Below the pieces are notes generated by a model, which worked only from the letters and a program-made list of their open reading frames with translations, was not told the origin of the DNA and did no database searches. From Streptomyces tropicalis (GTDB lineage Bacteria; Actinomycetota; Actinomycetes; Streptomycetales; Streptomycetaceae): a stretch of DNA of 64,000 nt. The stretch spans positions 62,001 through 126,000 of the forward strand of contig NZ_JARJBB010000007.1 of NCBI RefSeq assembly GCF_029269835.1, written 5' to 3'. Of the stretch, positions 53,346-62,446 are shown one piece after another. Numbering within the stretch: the stretch's first letter is position 1; every line of letters starts with the position of its first letter. A program made the position numbers and the translations under genes.

Positions 53346-56089
53346 GGCAGGAAGACCGGGAGGACCACCCGCTCCCGGACCGGGTGGTGGAGACGGTCAT
53401 GGATCTGGGGGGCGGACGCCGGCAGTGGGGAACGGGCTACCTGATCGCTGACCGGGCTGTCCTGACCGCGCGCCATCTGGTTGTCGACGCCAACGGCCAC
53501 CCCGGCCGCGTCGTCGTGCACGGTATGTTCTCGTCCGAACCGCTGCCGGCCACGGTGGTGTGGACTCCTGCCAGTACGACGGTCGATGTCGCGCTCCTCG
53601 AGCTTGCAGCGCCCTCGGCGCGGTTGAAGAACGTGCGCTGGGGACGCATCGACGGTGGCCGTCCCCGCGAGGTGTCGGGAGTGGGTTTCCCCAGCCGTCA
53701 GGGACGTAACCCGGACGGGGTACGGCATTCCGATCATCTGTGGGGATGGGTGACCCTCCAGCCGCGGCGGAATGTTCTCAGCGTCGATGTCGGCGGGGCC
53801 ACCCGGCGGCCCCTTGACATGCGTGACGGCCAGGAGCAGGTCAAGCGGTGGCAGACCTCGCAGTGGAGCGGGGCCTCGGGAACCGCTCTGTTTTGCGGTC
53901 CCCATCTGGTGGGTGTGCTCTCCCGTGATGCCGACCCCGATACATACGACGGCACACGGCTCCATGCCGTGCCGGTCTCGGCTTGGTGGGACGACCCCGA
54001 GTTCGTCCGACAGCGCCGTCGGCTGGGACTTGACGCGCACTGTTATCCCGTGTCGGACCCGGCCGCCGACACGAGCGCTGCAGCATCGCCGCTCACCCGC
54101 ACGTCGGCGGAGGAAGACCTGCGCCTCGCCATTGCGCAGCAGATCGGCGCGTTCACGTCGGGGTGGCACGGAGTGAGCGAGGAGGCGGACCAGGCCCTCG
54201 ATGTGCACTGCAGCGCCGTGGACGGCGAGGAGTACGCACGCAACGCTCAGGCCATTCCCATAACCCACGACTCCATCGACGCGTACTATCTGGCGCTCTC
54301 CCCCCGTCGGCTGGTCATCACCGGCCCGAGCGGATCGGGCAAGACGATTCTGGCCTTGCGGCTGATGCGACGGCTACTCGACGTTCCCGGCCAGCCGGTG
54401 CCTGTCTATTTCAACCTTGCCGCCTGGCGAGTGCCCTCTGCTGACATCCGGCGCATGACGCCCGACGCCCGCCCGAGGGCGCTGGCGAAATGCTTCGAGG
54501 GCTGGCTCGTTGACCAACTCCTCGAGAACGATCTCGTCGTGACGCGACGTGATGCCCAAAGACTGGTCGAGGGTCGGAGGATCCTGCCTGTCCTGGACGG
54601 CATGGACCAGATCCTCCCCGACAGGGCCTCGGCCGAGCCCGCCTCCCGCAGCCAGAACTTTGTCCTCGATGACCTGGTCTGCGCCCTGAACAGTTACCGT
54701 GATATCCACGGCGGGTCACGCGGTGCTCTTGTCCTGGCCACCCGGGCCCGCAAGGATTTTGAGTCGGAGACCTGTGACATCCCTCTACCGGAGGGTTCCG
54801 TCGTGCAAGTGGAACGCCTGACATGGCGGCAGATCCAAGAGCACTTGGAGTCGGGTCGAGGACCACGCGATCAGAAGACCAACTCGCCGGTCGACTGGGG
54901 GCCGGTGCTCGGGGACATCGCCGCACACGGAGACCAGTCGGTCGCCGCCCGGCGTCTGGACACCCCGTGGAAACTGACACTGGCTGAATGGGCGGCAGCG
55001 TCCCACCATGTCACGCCGGCCTACCTGATTACGCCTGACACGTCCGACGCGGACGTCGAAGAGGAACTGCTGGCGTCATTCGTCCCCTCGGTGCACGGAT
55101 ATCACAGTGTCCACACCAGCGGGACCAGCGGAAAGAGCCCCCAGCAGGCCATGAACTGGCTCACCGTGCTCGCACAGCATCTGGAGCAGAGCCGAGGCAC
55201 GGTCCACGGTGTCTCGCTGTCCGGTCGTGAGGTCGTCCTGGCCCGGATATGGCCCGTCGCGGGGACATGGCGGGTGCGGTTTGCGCACCTCGCCGTCCAC
55301 ACCGTGCCTCTCATGTTTTTCGGTCTGGCCTGCGTCATCGCCGCGGTCAGCGGCCCCGGTCACGCCGGTGACTTCTTCACCGGCCACTGGCCGGCCTTCA
55401 CCAGCGCCACCGGTACGCGCCTGACGTGGGCCTTGTGCCTATCAGGCGGCCTGCTTGTGGCGGGCGCCTACTTCGCGCTGCGCTACTGGCCGTGGATGCC
55501 TCCGACTCATTGGCCTCTGCTCGCCTTCGCCCAGCGCCGCACCCAGGGGCTTCGTATCCGCCGTGGCCCGCGCCGGATCGTGTCCGGCGTCGAAATCGGA
55601 AGCGCCATCGGCCTGGGGGTCGGTATGGCCGTCATGCTCGCGTTCGGCTGGGTGCTCGGCATAGCTGTAGGAGCCGTCGTGGCCGCCCTGTTCGGCTGGT
55701 TCATGGAGGCCAAAGTCGGACTCGACCGCACCTTGAGCGGGAACTTCGCCCCGGAGTTCTTCTGGGCCCTGGACATGCTCGGGGCCGTGGCGTTCGCCGG
55801 CCTGGGAGCCCTCGTGTTCCCATGGTTGGACTACTCGTGGACCACCGGGCTGGCCTTTGGCGGGTGCTTCGGCTTCGTCCTCGGCTTCGGCTTCTTCCTT
55901 GTGCCCTGGCTGCGCTACATCACAGCGATGACGCTGGCCCGCAAAGAACTACCCTGGCGGCTCGCCGCCTTCCTGGATTGGGCGAGGAAGGCCGGTCTGA
56001 TGACCATCAGCGGTGTCGGATTTCAGTTCCGCCACCAAGAACTCCAGGAATGGATCGTACGAAAGCGCCCTCCCTCCCCCTCCGCCTGA
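53342..56089 (+). CDS. Trypsin-like protease fused to NACHT NTPase with membrane helices
   Basis: A 915-residue fusion. Residues 15-220 are an S1-type protease with a complete triad: H45 (LTARHLV), D82 (VDVALLEL) and S179 (WSGASGTALF). Residues about 320-560 are a NACHT/STAND NTPase with Walker A TGPSGSGKT (327-335) and Walker B RILPVLDGMDQ (413-423). From about 655 on there are five or six hydrophobic segments (AHLAVHTVPLMFFGLACVIA, WALCLSGGLLVAGAYFAL, IGLGVGMAVMLAFGWVLGIA, FFWALDMLGAVAFAGLGALV, LAFGGCFGFVLGFGFFLVPW). Such proteins are proposed immune effectors in which ligand-driven NTPase assembly releases protease activity at the membrane. Coupled to Trypco2 by an ATGA overlap. Confidence 0.9.
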   Translation: MRQEDREDHPLPDRVVETVMDLGGGRRQWGTGYLIADRAVLTARHLVVDANGHPGRVVVHGMFSSEPLPATVVWTPASTTVDVALLELAAPSARLKNVRWGRIDGGRPREVSGVGFPSRQGRNPDGVRHSDHLWGWVTLQPRRNVLSVDVGGATRRPLDMRDGQEQVKRWQTSQWSGASGTALFCGPHLVGVLSRDADPDTYDGTRLHAVPVSAWWDDPEFVRQRRRLGLDAHCYPVSDPAADTSAAASPLTRTSAEEDLRLAIAQQIGAFTSGWHGVSEEADQALDVHCSAVDGEEYARNAQAIPITHDSIDAYYLALSPRRLVITGPSGSGKTILALRLMRRLLDVPGQPVPVYFNLAAWRVPSADIRRMTPDARPRALAKCFEGWLVDQLLENDLVVTRRDAQRLVEGRRILPVLDGMDQILPDRASAEPASRSQNFVLDDLVCALNSYRDIHGGSRGALVLATRARKDFESETCDIPLPEGSVVQVERLTWRQIQEHLESGRGPRDQKTNSPVDWGPVLGDIAAHGDQSVAARRLDTPWKLTLAEWAAASHHVTPAYLITPDTSDADVEEELLASFVPSVHGYHSVHTSGTSGKSPQQAMNWLTVLAQHLEQSRGTVHGVSLSGREVVLARIWPVAGTWRVRFAHLAVHTVPLMFFGLACVIAAVSGPGHAGDFFTGHWPAFTSATGTRLTWALCLSGGLLVAGAYFALRYWPWMPPTHWPLLAFAQRRTQGLRIRRGPRRIVSGVEIGSAIGLGVGMAVMLAFGWVLGIAVGAVVAALFGWFMEAKVGLDRTLSGNFAPEFFWALDMLGAVAFAGLGALVFPWLDYSWTTGLAFGGCFGFVLGFGFFLVPWLRYITAMTLARKELPWRLAAFLDWARKAGLMTISGVGFQFRHQELQEWIVRKRPPSPSA

Positions 56090-56484
56090 TGCGAGGGCCG
56101 GCGGTCCGGACCCAGACCAACCTGCTGAGCTTCGACCTGGACGAACGGCGTCCAAGACGGTTGGGAGAAGGCGTCCAGACCAAGACTCGGGGTCAGCGGC
56201 CACAGCGCCAGCCCAGCCAGCACAGTATGCGCATGCACAGTGCGAACAGCGAAGGGGTACAGCCACCTACCCCGGCGTCTAAAGTCACCCCACTCACCGC
56301 CAAGCGGCTGTAGTGGAGCGGGCACGCGCTCTATAGGAAGTGTCATGGGGCTGTCTTGACATATGCCGGGCAATGCCAGCAGACGTCTGTCATCAGATGG
56401 CATCGGCGCCATCCTTATGTCAGCAGGCCAAGGCACCCACAAGCATGACCTGACACTGGCTCAGCGATGACACCTTCGAAGTGA
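56090..56484. other. Intergenic stretch before the helicase remnant
   Basis: No gene seen. The helicase-derived frame is closed by a stop at 56482-56484, and no homologous sequence could be read upstream of it. Confidence 0.5.
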
Positions 56485-57042
56485 CACAGCAGCGGCACTT
56501 CACACTGCCCCTGGCCACTGGACTGGCAGCGGCACTACCGCGCCCTCGCCGACCTCGCCGCCGACGAACCCGGCGGGGTACTGCCCGACATCGCACCCGG
56601 CGTAGTCATGGACGGCGACGACATCGGACGATGGCTGCAACGACAGAAACAGCCGGGCAACTGGGCGCAGTTGTCAAGCGAGGAGCAGGAGCGGCTGTCC
56701 CGGCTGGGCGCAGAGCCCATCCAGCGGCCCGTCCCGACCCCGGCGGCCACGCCTGCTTCGAAGAGTCCGAGCAAGGCGCAGCAGGCCTTCCGGCGTGGCC
56801 TTGCTGCCCTCGCACAATGGGTTGAGCGGGAAGGCGTGGAGCGGCCGGTGCCGCGCAGCCACAGCGAGCAGATCGCGGTCGAGGGCAAGGGGGAACCCGT
56901 GGCCGTCCGGCTCGGTGTGTGGGTCTCCAACACCAAATCGAGGCGGGACAAACTCACTCCTGAGCAGTTGGATGCACTGCGCAAACTGGGTGTGAAGTGG
57001 GTGTACGGCCTCGGGGAACATCGGTACAGCGGTTGGCGCTGA
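56485..57042 (+). pseudogene. C-terminal remnant of a helicase-associated-domain protein
   Basis: About 185 codons of the tail of a large helicase-associated (HA) domain protein of the kind found near streptomycete chromosome ends. Seen: PWPLDWQRHYRALADLA with the aromatic repeat, GVLPDIAPGVVMDGDDIGRW, LQRQKQPGNWAQLSSEEQER (the W..L..EQ..L HA pattern), KAQQAFRRGLAALAQWVERE, LGVWVSNTKSRRDKLTPEQL. The helicase motifs and the start are missing. The ATG at 56608 could start a 144-aa fragment but no ribosome site supports it. Confidence 0.75.
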
Positions 57043-57131
57043 GAAGGATCACGGTCAGGGTGTGGGCGTGCTGACCCGGTGCCCGGGCTGTTTCTCGAAG
57101 CTGCCACGAAGTGACAAGTAGCGCTCTGTGA

Positions 57132-57983
57132 TCAGAGTGACGCTCGGTCAGAGGGTGCGGGGCGGGGCCGGGGGACGTCGTCGGCCCGGTGGGCGTCGAC
57201 GTCGGTGTGGGCCTGGGCTACGGCTTCGGGGTACGCCTCGTGCTTGGCGTGTTCGGCCAGCGCCCGGTAGACACTGGCGACGGAGGGGTTGTGGCCTTTG
57301 CGTTTGCCGGTGGGGATGATCAGGTCGGGCTGGATCTGCTCGACGGACTCGCCGCCCGCGCGGCGCCGCAGGACGGTGTGGAGCATGTCGTCGGTGATGA
57401 CGGGGGGCCGGCCGCCGTGCTTGCCCTTGCGGGCGGCGGTGTCGAGCCCTTCGAGGGTGGACTCGCGGATGTTCTCCCGCTCGGTCTCCGCCATCGCGGC
57501 GAAGAACGCGAACAGCAGCTTTCCCGGCCCGGTGGGGTCGTAGAGGCCGGGCCGGGGCCTGGCGAGCATCTCCAGGATGAGGCCGTGCGCGGTGAGGTGG
57601 TCGGCGAGCGCGGTGAGTTCGGCGGCGTCGCGGCCGAGCCGCTTCATCTCGTGGACGGTGAAGATGACCCGGCAGTGCGGGGCGTGGCCCTTGACCTCCC
57701 GCGCGGTGCGCAGCGCCTCCTCGAAACGGGGCCAGACCCGTACGCGGGTGCTGATCTTCTCGGCGAAGATCTTGTCCCGGGGGATGCCGTGTCCGGCGAG
57801 CGCGTCGAGCTGGGAGTCGAGTTCCTGGCCGAGGGTGGAGCAGCGGGCGTAGCCGATGCGGATGTCCGCTCCGGGGAGGTCCGGGTCGACGGGGGCCGGG
57901 GGCGGGGTTCCCGGCCGCCACGGCCGGCCCGGGCCCGCGGTCGGCGGGGGTCCGGCTGCCTGTTTCCGATCTCGCTCGGGCAA
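57132..57983 (-). CDS. Serine recombinase (Tn3-type resolvase/invertase)
   Basis: A 283-residue small serine recombinase. The catalytic Ser is in IGYARCSTLGQELDSQLDAL; EKISTRV, VHEMKRLGRDAAEL (with the conserved Arg pair), LLFAFFAAMAETERENIRES and GRPP mark the fold through the E-helix. A C-terminal HTH follows (ADMLHTVLRRRAGGESVEQI, NPSVASVYRALAEHAK). It has an unusual Pro-rich N-terminal extension of about 40 residues and a His/Asp/Arg-rich tail. With the Tn3 transposase tail at 60355 it probably marks the two parts of one decayed Tn3-family element. The start at 57983 is not fixed by a clear ribosome site. Confidence 0.88.
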   Translation of the reverse strand: MPERDRKQAAGPPPTAGPGRPWRPGTPPPAPVDPDLPGADIRIGYARCSTLGQELDSQLDALAGHGIPRDKIFAEKISTRVRVWPRFEEALRTAREVKGHAPHCRVIFTVHEMKRLGRDAAELTALADHLTAHGLILEMLARPRPGLYDPTGPGKLLFAFFAAMAETERENIRESTLEGLDTAARKGKHGGRPPVITDDMLHTVLRRRAGGESVEQIQPDLIIPTGKRKGHNPSVASVYRALAEHAKHEAYPEAVAQAHTDVDAHRADDVPRPRPAPSDRASL

Positions 57984-58087
57984 AGGACCGTTTGTGAGAA
58001 TGGCCGTGCGCGACGGCCGCCGCGCGGAGCTACACGTGCCGGGCCGACGTCACTCCATTCCCGGGTCGAGTGTAGGGTGAGCCGCTC

Positions 58088-58143
58088 CGTTAGCAGTGAG
58101 TCCTGCTGGAACTCCGGATTCCATGTTGCGTTAGCAGTGGGTC
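58088..58143. repeat. Direct repeat near the resolvase (possible res half-sites)
   Basis: CGTTAGCAGTGAGTC (58088-58102) and CGTTAGCAGTGGGTC (58129-58143), 14 of 15 bases equal, start 41 bases apart, about 105-160 bases upstream of the resolvase start. Resolvases bind arrays of subsites in such positions. Confidence 0.5.
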
Positions 58144-58156
58144 GGTCGGCTGATCT

Positions 58157-58315
58157 TTAGCAATCACGTGGCCCGCCGGGACGGGCCGTTGGACTGAGGC
58201 CCGCGTGCGTGCGGATCAAGCCGGTCTTCTCGAGCGTCTCGCGCCAGCGGTCGATCGGGATGCGCCGTCCCGGCCACCAGCCGACGGCGCGCAGGGTTTC
58301 CTCGATCACGCCGGT
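58157..58315 (-). pseudogene. SUKH-3-like immunity protein fragment
   Basis: About 50 codons read GVIEETLRAVGWWPGRRIPI, DRWRETLEKTGLIRTHAG, the start pattern of SUKH-3 domains (AL..AGW.PGR.V....W). The frame then ends without the rest of the domain. The upstream part of the open frame is unrelated. It is an orphan scrap of a toxin-immunity locus. Confidence 0.5.
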
Positions 58316-58469
58316 TTCCCGTAGTGACCGTCGACGCCGGATCGACCCATGCCTGGTCCACCAGCACGTTCTCAGGCCATCCTGGCCGCCAGCATCCGGG
58401 GGGCTGACCGGGCCCGTGGCAACGCATGCGCCGGGCCGCGGGGCCTTCTTCGACCGGGAGTGCCACCTG

Positions 58470-59066
58470 TCAATGCAGTTGATTGAATGCCTGGTCGGCA
58501 TCGGCTGTGGCCTCGGGGTGGACGTCGTGGGCGGCTCGACCATCGGCGATCTTCTGCCAGTTGGTCCGGGCGAGCACCCGTTGGACCGCGAGTACCTGGG
58601 CGGCCCGCAGGCGTGCCTGGATGCCTTCGCCGAGGGCGTCCGCCAGTGCTTCCTCGTCCTCGAGCTGGTACTGCGTGAGCCGTCCTGCCAGGCTCGGTGT
58701 GGTGAACACCAGCCGGTGGAACGCCACCACCTCGGGATGATCGTTGAGGCCGGTGACGGGGTCGTACCGATCGAGGCCGGCCCGGAAGTGCCGGTGCAGC
58801 GCCGTCACCGGCTTGATGTCGGACCTGCGGTCACGTACGACGCGTGCCGCCTCGCCCTGGTGGTCCGCAAACCGGTGCAGCACCAGGTCTTCCTTGGTGG
58901 GGAAGTACCGGAAGAGGGTTGGCTTGGAGATCTCGGCCGCCGCGGCGATGTCGTTGACCGAGACGCGGTCGAAGCCGCGCTCCAGGAACAGCGAGACGGC
59001 TGCGTCGCCGATGGCGTCGCGCGTCCGCTCCTTCTTGCGGGCCCGCAGTCCCGTCGGCTCGCTCAT
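58470..59066 (-). CDS. TetR/AcrR family regulator
   Basis: A 198-residue repressor. N-terminal HTH: RARKKERTRDAIGDAAVSLF, ERGFDRVSVNDIAAAAEISK and PTLFRYFPTKEDLVLHRFAD. The helical C-terminal ligand domain (SDIKPVTALHRHFRAGLDRY) lacks a known subgroup. GGTGG lies upstream of the ATG. It is divergent from an NmrA-like reductase gene with a 54-base gap, the usual arrangement for a TetR protein that represses its neighbour. Confidence 0.92.
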   Translation of the reverse strand: MSEPTGLRARKKERTRDAIGDAAVSLFLERGFDRVSVNDIAAAAEISKPTLFRYFPTKEDLVLHRFADHQGEAARVVRDRRSDIKPVTALHRHFRAGLDRYDPVTGLNDHPEVVAFHRLVFTTPSLAGRLTQYQLEDEEALADALGEGIQARLRAAQVLAVQRVLARTNWQKIADGRAAHDVHPEATADADQAFNQLH

Positions 59067-59120
59067 CTGACCACCGTAACATTCATGACCGAGTTGTGTT
59101 TTTAACCGAGTAACGTTTTC
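59067..59120. promoter_or_regulatory. Divergent promoter/operator between TetR and NmrA-like genes
   Basis: The 54-base gap holds ACCGAGT twice (about 59090 and 59106) and two versions of GTAAC-N-TT-CATGA, one near each start. It is AT-richer than its surroundings, includes a TTTTTAA run, and is the likely TetR operator. Confidence 0.5.
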
Positions 59121-60008
59121 ATGAGCGGCATGAATCAGACAGACATTCCTTCCGTGCTCGTAACCGGGGCGACGGGCCGGATCGGCCGCGTCGTCATCGA
59201 CCAACTCCTCGACGCGGGTGTGCCGGTCCGCGCACTCACCCATCGCTCCGAGATGGCGGCGACGCTGCCGGCGAAGGTCGAGGTCTTCACCGGTGACCTC
59301 ACCGTGCCCGAGACGCTCGACCCGGCATTGAATGGCGCCGGTGCGGTCTTCCTTGTCTGGACCGCCCCGCCTCAGACCGCCGCGGCAGTTGTCGAGCGGC
59401 TGGCAGCCCACGTGCGGCGGGTCGTGTTCCTCTCCTCCCCGCACCAGACGCCGCATCCCTTCTTCCAACAGCCGAATCCCATGGCGGTGCTGCACGCCGA
59501 CATTGAGAGGCTCATCGCGGCCACCGGACTCGAGACGACGATCATCCGGCCGGGGATGCTCGCGTCGAACTCGCTGGCCTGGTGGGCGCCCGCGATCCGG
59601 GCCGGCGAGGTCGTCCGGTGGCCTCACGGCGCTGCCGAGACGGCACCGGTCGACGACCGCGACATCGCAGCCGTCGCGGCGCGGACGCTCTATCAGGACG
59701 GATACGTCGGAGGCGACTATGTCCTTACGGGCCCCGAATCGCTGACCCAAGCCGCGCAGGTGGACGTCATCGGTGACGCCCTGGGGCACCGGATCGCATT
59801 CGAGGAGATGACGCCGGACGAGTTCCGAAGGCTGTCGGAGGGCACGGCGCCCGGCTTGGTCGTCGACATGCTGCTCGCCGCGTGGAGCGCGGCGGTCGGA
59901 CAGCCCGCGTACGTCACCACTGCGGTGGCCGACATCCTTGGGACGGCGCCGCGAACGTTTCGCCAGTGGGCCGCCGACCACGCCACCGCGTTCACGGAGG
60001 GTTCGTAG
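59121..60008 (+). CDS. NmrA-like NAD(P)-binding oxidoreductase
   Basis: A 295-residue atypical SDR. The dinucleotide motif is VLVTGATGRIGRVVIDQLLD (GxxGxxG), followed by LTVPETLDPALNGAGAVFLV, VVFLSSPHQ in place of the catalytic strand, and ETTIIRPGMLASN. Such enzymes reduce or sense NADP in redox and resistance responses. It is divergent from the TetR gene that probably controls it. No clear ribosome site precedes either ATG (59121 or 59130), so translation may be from a leaderless transcript. Confidence 0.87.
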   Translation: MSGMNQTDIPSVLVTGATGRIGRVVIDQLLDAGVPVRALTHRSEMAATLPAKVEVFTGDLTVPETLDPALNGAGAVFLVWTAPPQTAAAVVERLAAHVRRVVFLSSPHQTPHPFFQQPNPMAVLHADIERLIAATGLETTIIRPGMLASNSLAWWAPAIRAGEVVRWPHGAAETAPVDDRDIAAVAARTLYQDGYVGGDYVLTGPESLTQAAQVDVIGDALGHRIAFEEMTPDEFRRLSEGTAPGLVVDMLLAAWSAAVGQPAYVTTAVADILGTAPRTFRQWAADHATAFTEGS

Positions 60009-60059
60009 CCGGGTTCGGCGTCGAGGCGGACCGCGTCGTGATGCTGGTCGAGCCATCGG

Positions 60060-60317
60060 TCAGGTAACGGAGGATTGCACTGCGTCCAAGAGGCCGAGCA
60101 GGTGCTCTGCTTCGCGGATGAGAGCGGCGCCCGCGGGAGTGGCTGCGAGGGGGCGGACCCGTTCGATCAGCTGAACGCCTGCGGCCCTTTCCAGGGCCCA
60201 CATCGCCGCGACCTGCGGATACGCCTCGGCCAGCGACACACCAAGCGAACGCGCCACAGCGCCCCTCCTCGATTCCCCGGCCGGGCCCTCCCCGAGCCCG
60301 GCACCCCACCCTGACAA
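60060..60317 (-). pseudogene. LysR-type regulator N-terminal fragment
   Basis: The frame reads SLAEAYPQVAAMWALERAAG, VQLIERVRPLAATPAGAALI, REAEHLLGLL, a LysR-type HTH (S..AVS..I..LE...G..LF.R....LTPAG..L) with altered residues and no effector domain. It lies next to the Tn3 tail and is probably debris. Confidence 0.5.
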
Positions 60318-60354
60318 CGATCCGGGCCCCGCCCGGGGGACTCCAAGAGCGCGT

Positions 60355-60550
60355 CTACTCCTCGTCGTCCTCGTCCAGCCCGAGCCCGGCCGCGTCCGGG
60401 TCGCGCAGCGGGCGCAGGGCGCCGGCGGCCGGGACGCTGGCGGTGAAGCTGTAGCGGCCGAGCAGGTTCAGGTTGCGGTGCTTGAGCGGGGGGAGTCGGG
60501 CGATGTCCTCGCCCCGCAGTTCGTGGCCCTCGGCGCGGCGCTGAGCGACA
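60355..60550 (-). pseudogene. Tn3-family transposase C-terminal tail
   Basis: The frame reads RRAEGHELRGEDIARLPPL, KHRNLNLLGRYSFTASVPA and ALRPLRDPDAAGLGLDEDDE. This is the typical end of Tn3 TnpA (EGHxVxDExxARLSPLxxxHINxLGRYSFxxP...LRPLRDP). About 900 residues are missing upstream, and the sequence passes directly into the decayed aldehyde dehydrogenase, so the junction is a deletion or insertion scar. Confidence 0.78.
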
Positions 60551-61640
60551 TCAGCCCCTCGGCGGCCTCGCCGCCTGCGGCGACGGTGGCGCCCTCGGCC
60601 CTGGCCTGCTCGATGGCGGCGGTGACCTTGGCGAGGTGCTGCGCGCTGACCACAAGCCCCATCGAGGTGCCGTCGGCCAGGCCGTCGCCCGGGCGGTGGC
60701 GGGCCGCTTCCTTGGCCAGGGCGGCGACGAAGTCGTCGTGCACGCCCGGGGTGCAGATCACCCGGGAGGAGGCGGTGCAGGCCTGCCTGGCCGGTGAGGC
60801 CGAAGCCGCCCGCCGCGGCGATCCGGGCGGCCCGTTCCACGTCGGCGTCGTCCAGCACGACCAGGGCGTTCTTGCCGCCCATCTCGACCTGCACCCGGCC
60901 GCGGCGCTCCTGCACCGCGCGTTCGATGCGCATGCCGACCGCCGTGGAGCCGGTGAAGGAGACGCCGCCACTCGGAGGTCACGGACCAGGGCCTGGCCGG
61001 CCACCGCGCCCGTGCCGTGCCGTGCCGTGCCGTGCACCACGTTGAGCACGCCGGCGGGCAGCCCGGCGCGGACCAGGGCCTCGGTGAGGTGGCGGGTGGA
61101 GAGCGGGGTGAGTTCTGCGGGCTTCAGCACCACTGTGTCGCCGCTGATCAGCGCCCGCGCCAGCTTCCAGACGGGGAAGACGATCGGGAAGTTCCATGGG
61201 GTGATCAGCCCCACGACGCCGACCGGCTCCCGGCGAGTGCGGACCATGGTGTCCGGGAGTGAGCTGGGCAGCACCTGCCCACCGAGCCGCCAACCTTCGG
61301 ACCCGAAGAAGCGCAGCACGTCGATGGCCCGCCGGACCTCTCCGCGTGCCTCGGGCAGCGTCTTACCCTCCTCCCGGACCAGGTCGCGGGCGGCCTGCTC
61401 GTGGCGGCCGCGCAGGATTTCGGCCGCGTCCAGCAGGATCGCGCCGCGCTCCGGGGCGGGCATCGCTGCCCATCCCGGCTGGGCCGCGGCGGCGGCCGCC
61501 ACGGCGGCGTCGACGGTCTCGGCGCTGGAGGCGGGGGTCACGGCGACCAGTTCGGCCGGGTCGGCGGGGTTGTGGCGTTCGAGGCCGTCGCCGAAGGTCT
61601 CCTCGCCGCCGATGAGGTTGGGGATGCGGCCTGTGCTCAT
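60551..61640 (-). pseudogene. Aldehyde dehydrogenase, 3' truncated and frameshifted
   Basis: The first 220 codons are intact ALDH: RIPNLIGGEETFGDGLERHN, GVVGLITPWNFPIVFPVWKL (TPWNFP), GDTVVLKPAELTPLSTRHLT and AGLPAGVLNVVHG. A shift near 60965 breaks SFTGST; the neighbouring frame continues RIERAVQERRGRVQVEMGGK with the active-site EMGGK region. A 4-base AGGC duplication near 60787 restores the frame for the catalytic-Cys strand (GQAC) and VHDDFVAALAKEAARH. The gene then runs into the Tn3 tail at about 60550 and lacks its last 120-150 codons. AAGGAA precedes the ATG. It is the last gene of the catabolic operon. Confidence 0.85.
61011..61035. repeat. Pentanucleotide repeat inside the ALDH gene (five CGTGC units)
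   Basis: Five tandem CGTGC units encode HGTARHGTG where related enzymes have HGTG. The expansion is three units, 15 bases, so it is in frame, but slippage by one unit would break the gene. Confidence 0.8.
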
Positions 61641-61668
61641 GAGTGTGGTTCCTTGGGAAGTCGGGGGT

Positions 61669-62446
61669 TCACAGGCTGCGGACCAGGCCGACGTCGCAGC
61701 ACAGCGTGGTCCCGGTGACGTACCAGGCGGGGGCGCTGCACAGGAAGGCGGCGGCGGCGAACTCGGCGGGGCTGCCGTACCGTCCGGCGGGGATCGCGGC
61801 GTGCGAGGCCGCCTCGACGTCGGCGATCGGGCGCTGCTCGCGTTCGGCCCGCGCGGCGTCCAGTGCCGCCACCCGGTCGGTGGCGATCCGGCCGGGCAGC
61901 AGCAGGTTGACGGTGACTGCGTCGGCGGCCACCTCGGCGGCGAGGGTCTTCACGTAGGCGGCGAGGGCGGCCCGTCCGGCATTGGAGAGGACCAGGTTGG
62001 GCAGTGGTTCGGTGATCCCGCTGGAGCCGATGGCCAGGATGCGGCCCCAGCCGCGCCGGCGCATCGCCGGCAGGGTCAGCGCCACCAGCCGCTGTGGGGC
62101 CGGCAGCAGTGTGTCCATGGCTGCGGCGAGGTCGCCGGTGTCCAGGTCGGCGGCGGAGCCGGGTCACGGTCCGGGCCCGTTGAGGACCAGGATGTCAGGG
62201 GCGCCGTAGGCCTTGCGGGCTGCCTGGAACAGGGCCTGCTGGCCGTCCGGGGCGGTGAGGTCGCTCTGGACGCCGACCGCGTCCGGCAGGCCGGCGGCGA
62301 TCTGCCGGGCGAGGTCGCCGCGCCGCACGGCCACCACGACCAGGGCGCCCTCGGCGGCCAGCGCCGGGGCAACCGCCCGGCCCAGGCCGCCGGGCTTCAG
62401 GGATGTCGCGCCGGCCGGCGACGCTACCGCGGATGCCGAGGTCCAT
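61669..62446 (-). pseudogene. SDR family oxidoreductase, frameshifted and interrupted
   Basis: The start MDLGIRGSVAG follows GGAGG and overlaps the DHDPS stop by one base (TGATG). The cofactor loop is damaged: the expected VTGxxxGLG is replaced by VAGRRDIPE in frame, while a shifted frame gives GGLGRAVAPALAAEGALVVV. The middle reads DILVLNGPGP and then an in-frame TGA at about 62164. The rest is intact in one frame: MDTLLPAPQRLVALTLPAMR, ILAIGSSG (catalytic Ser), LSNAGRAALAAYVKTLAAEV and the C-terminal GTTLCCDVGLV. The usual Tyr of YxxxK appears replaced (SNAGRAAL), as in some atypical SDRs. It sits 28 bases before the ALDH gene. Confidence 0.8.
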
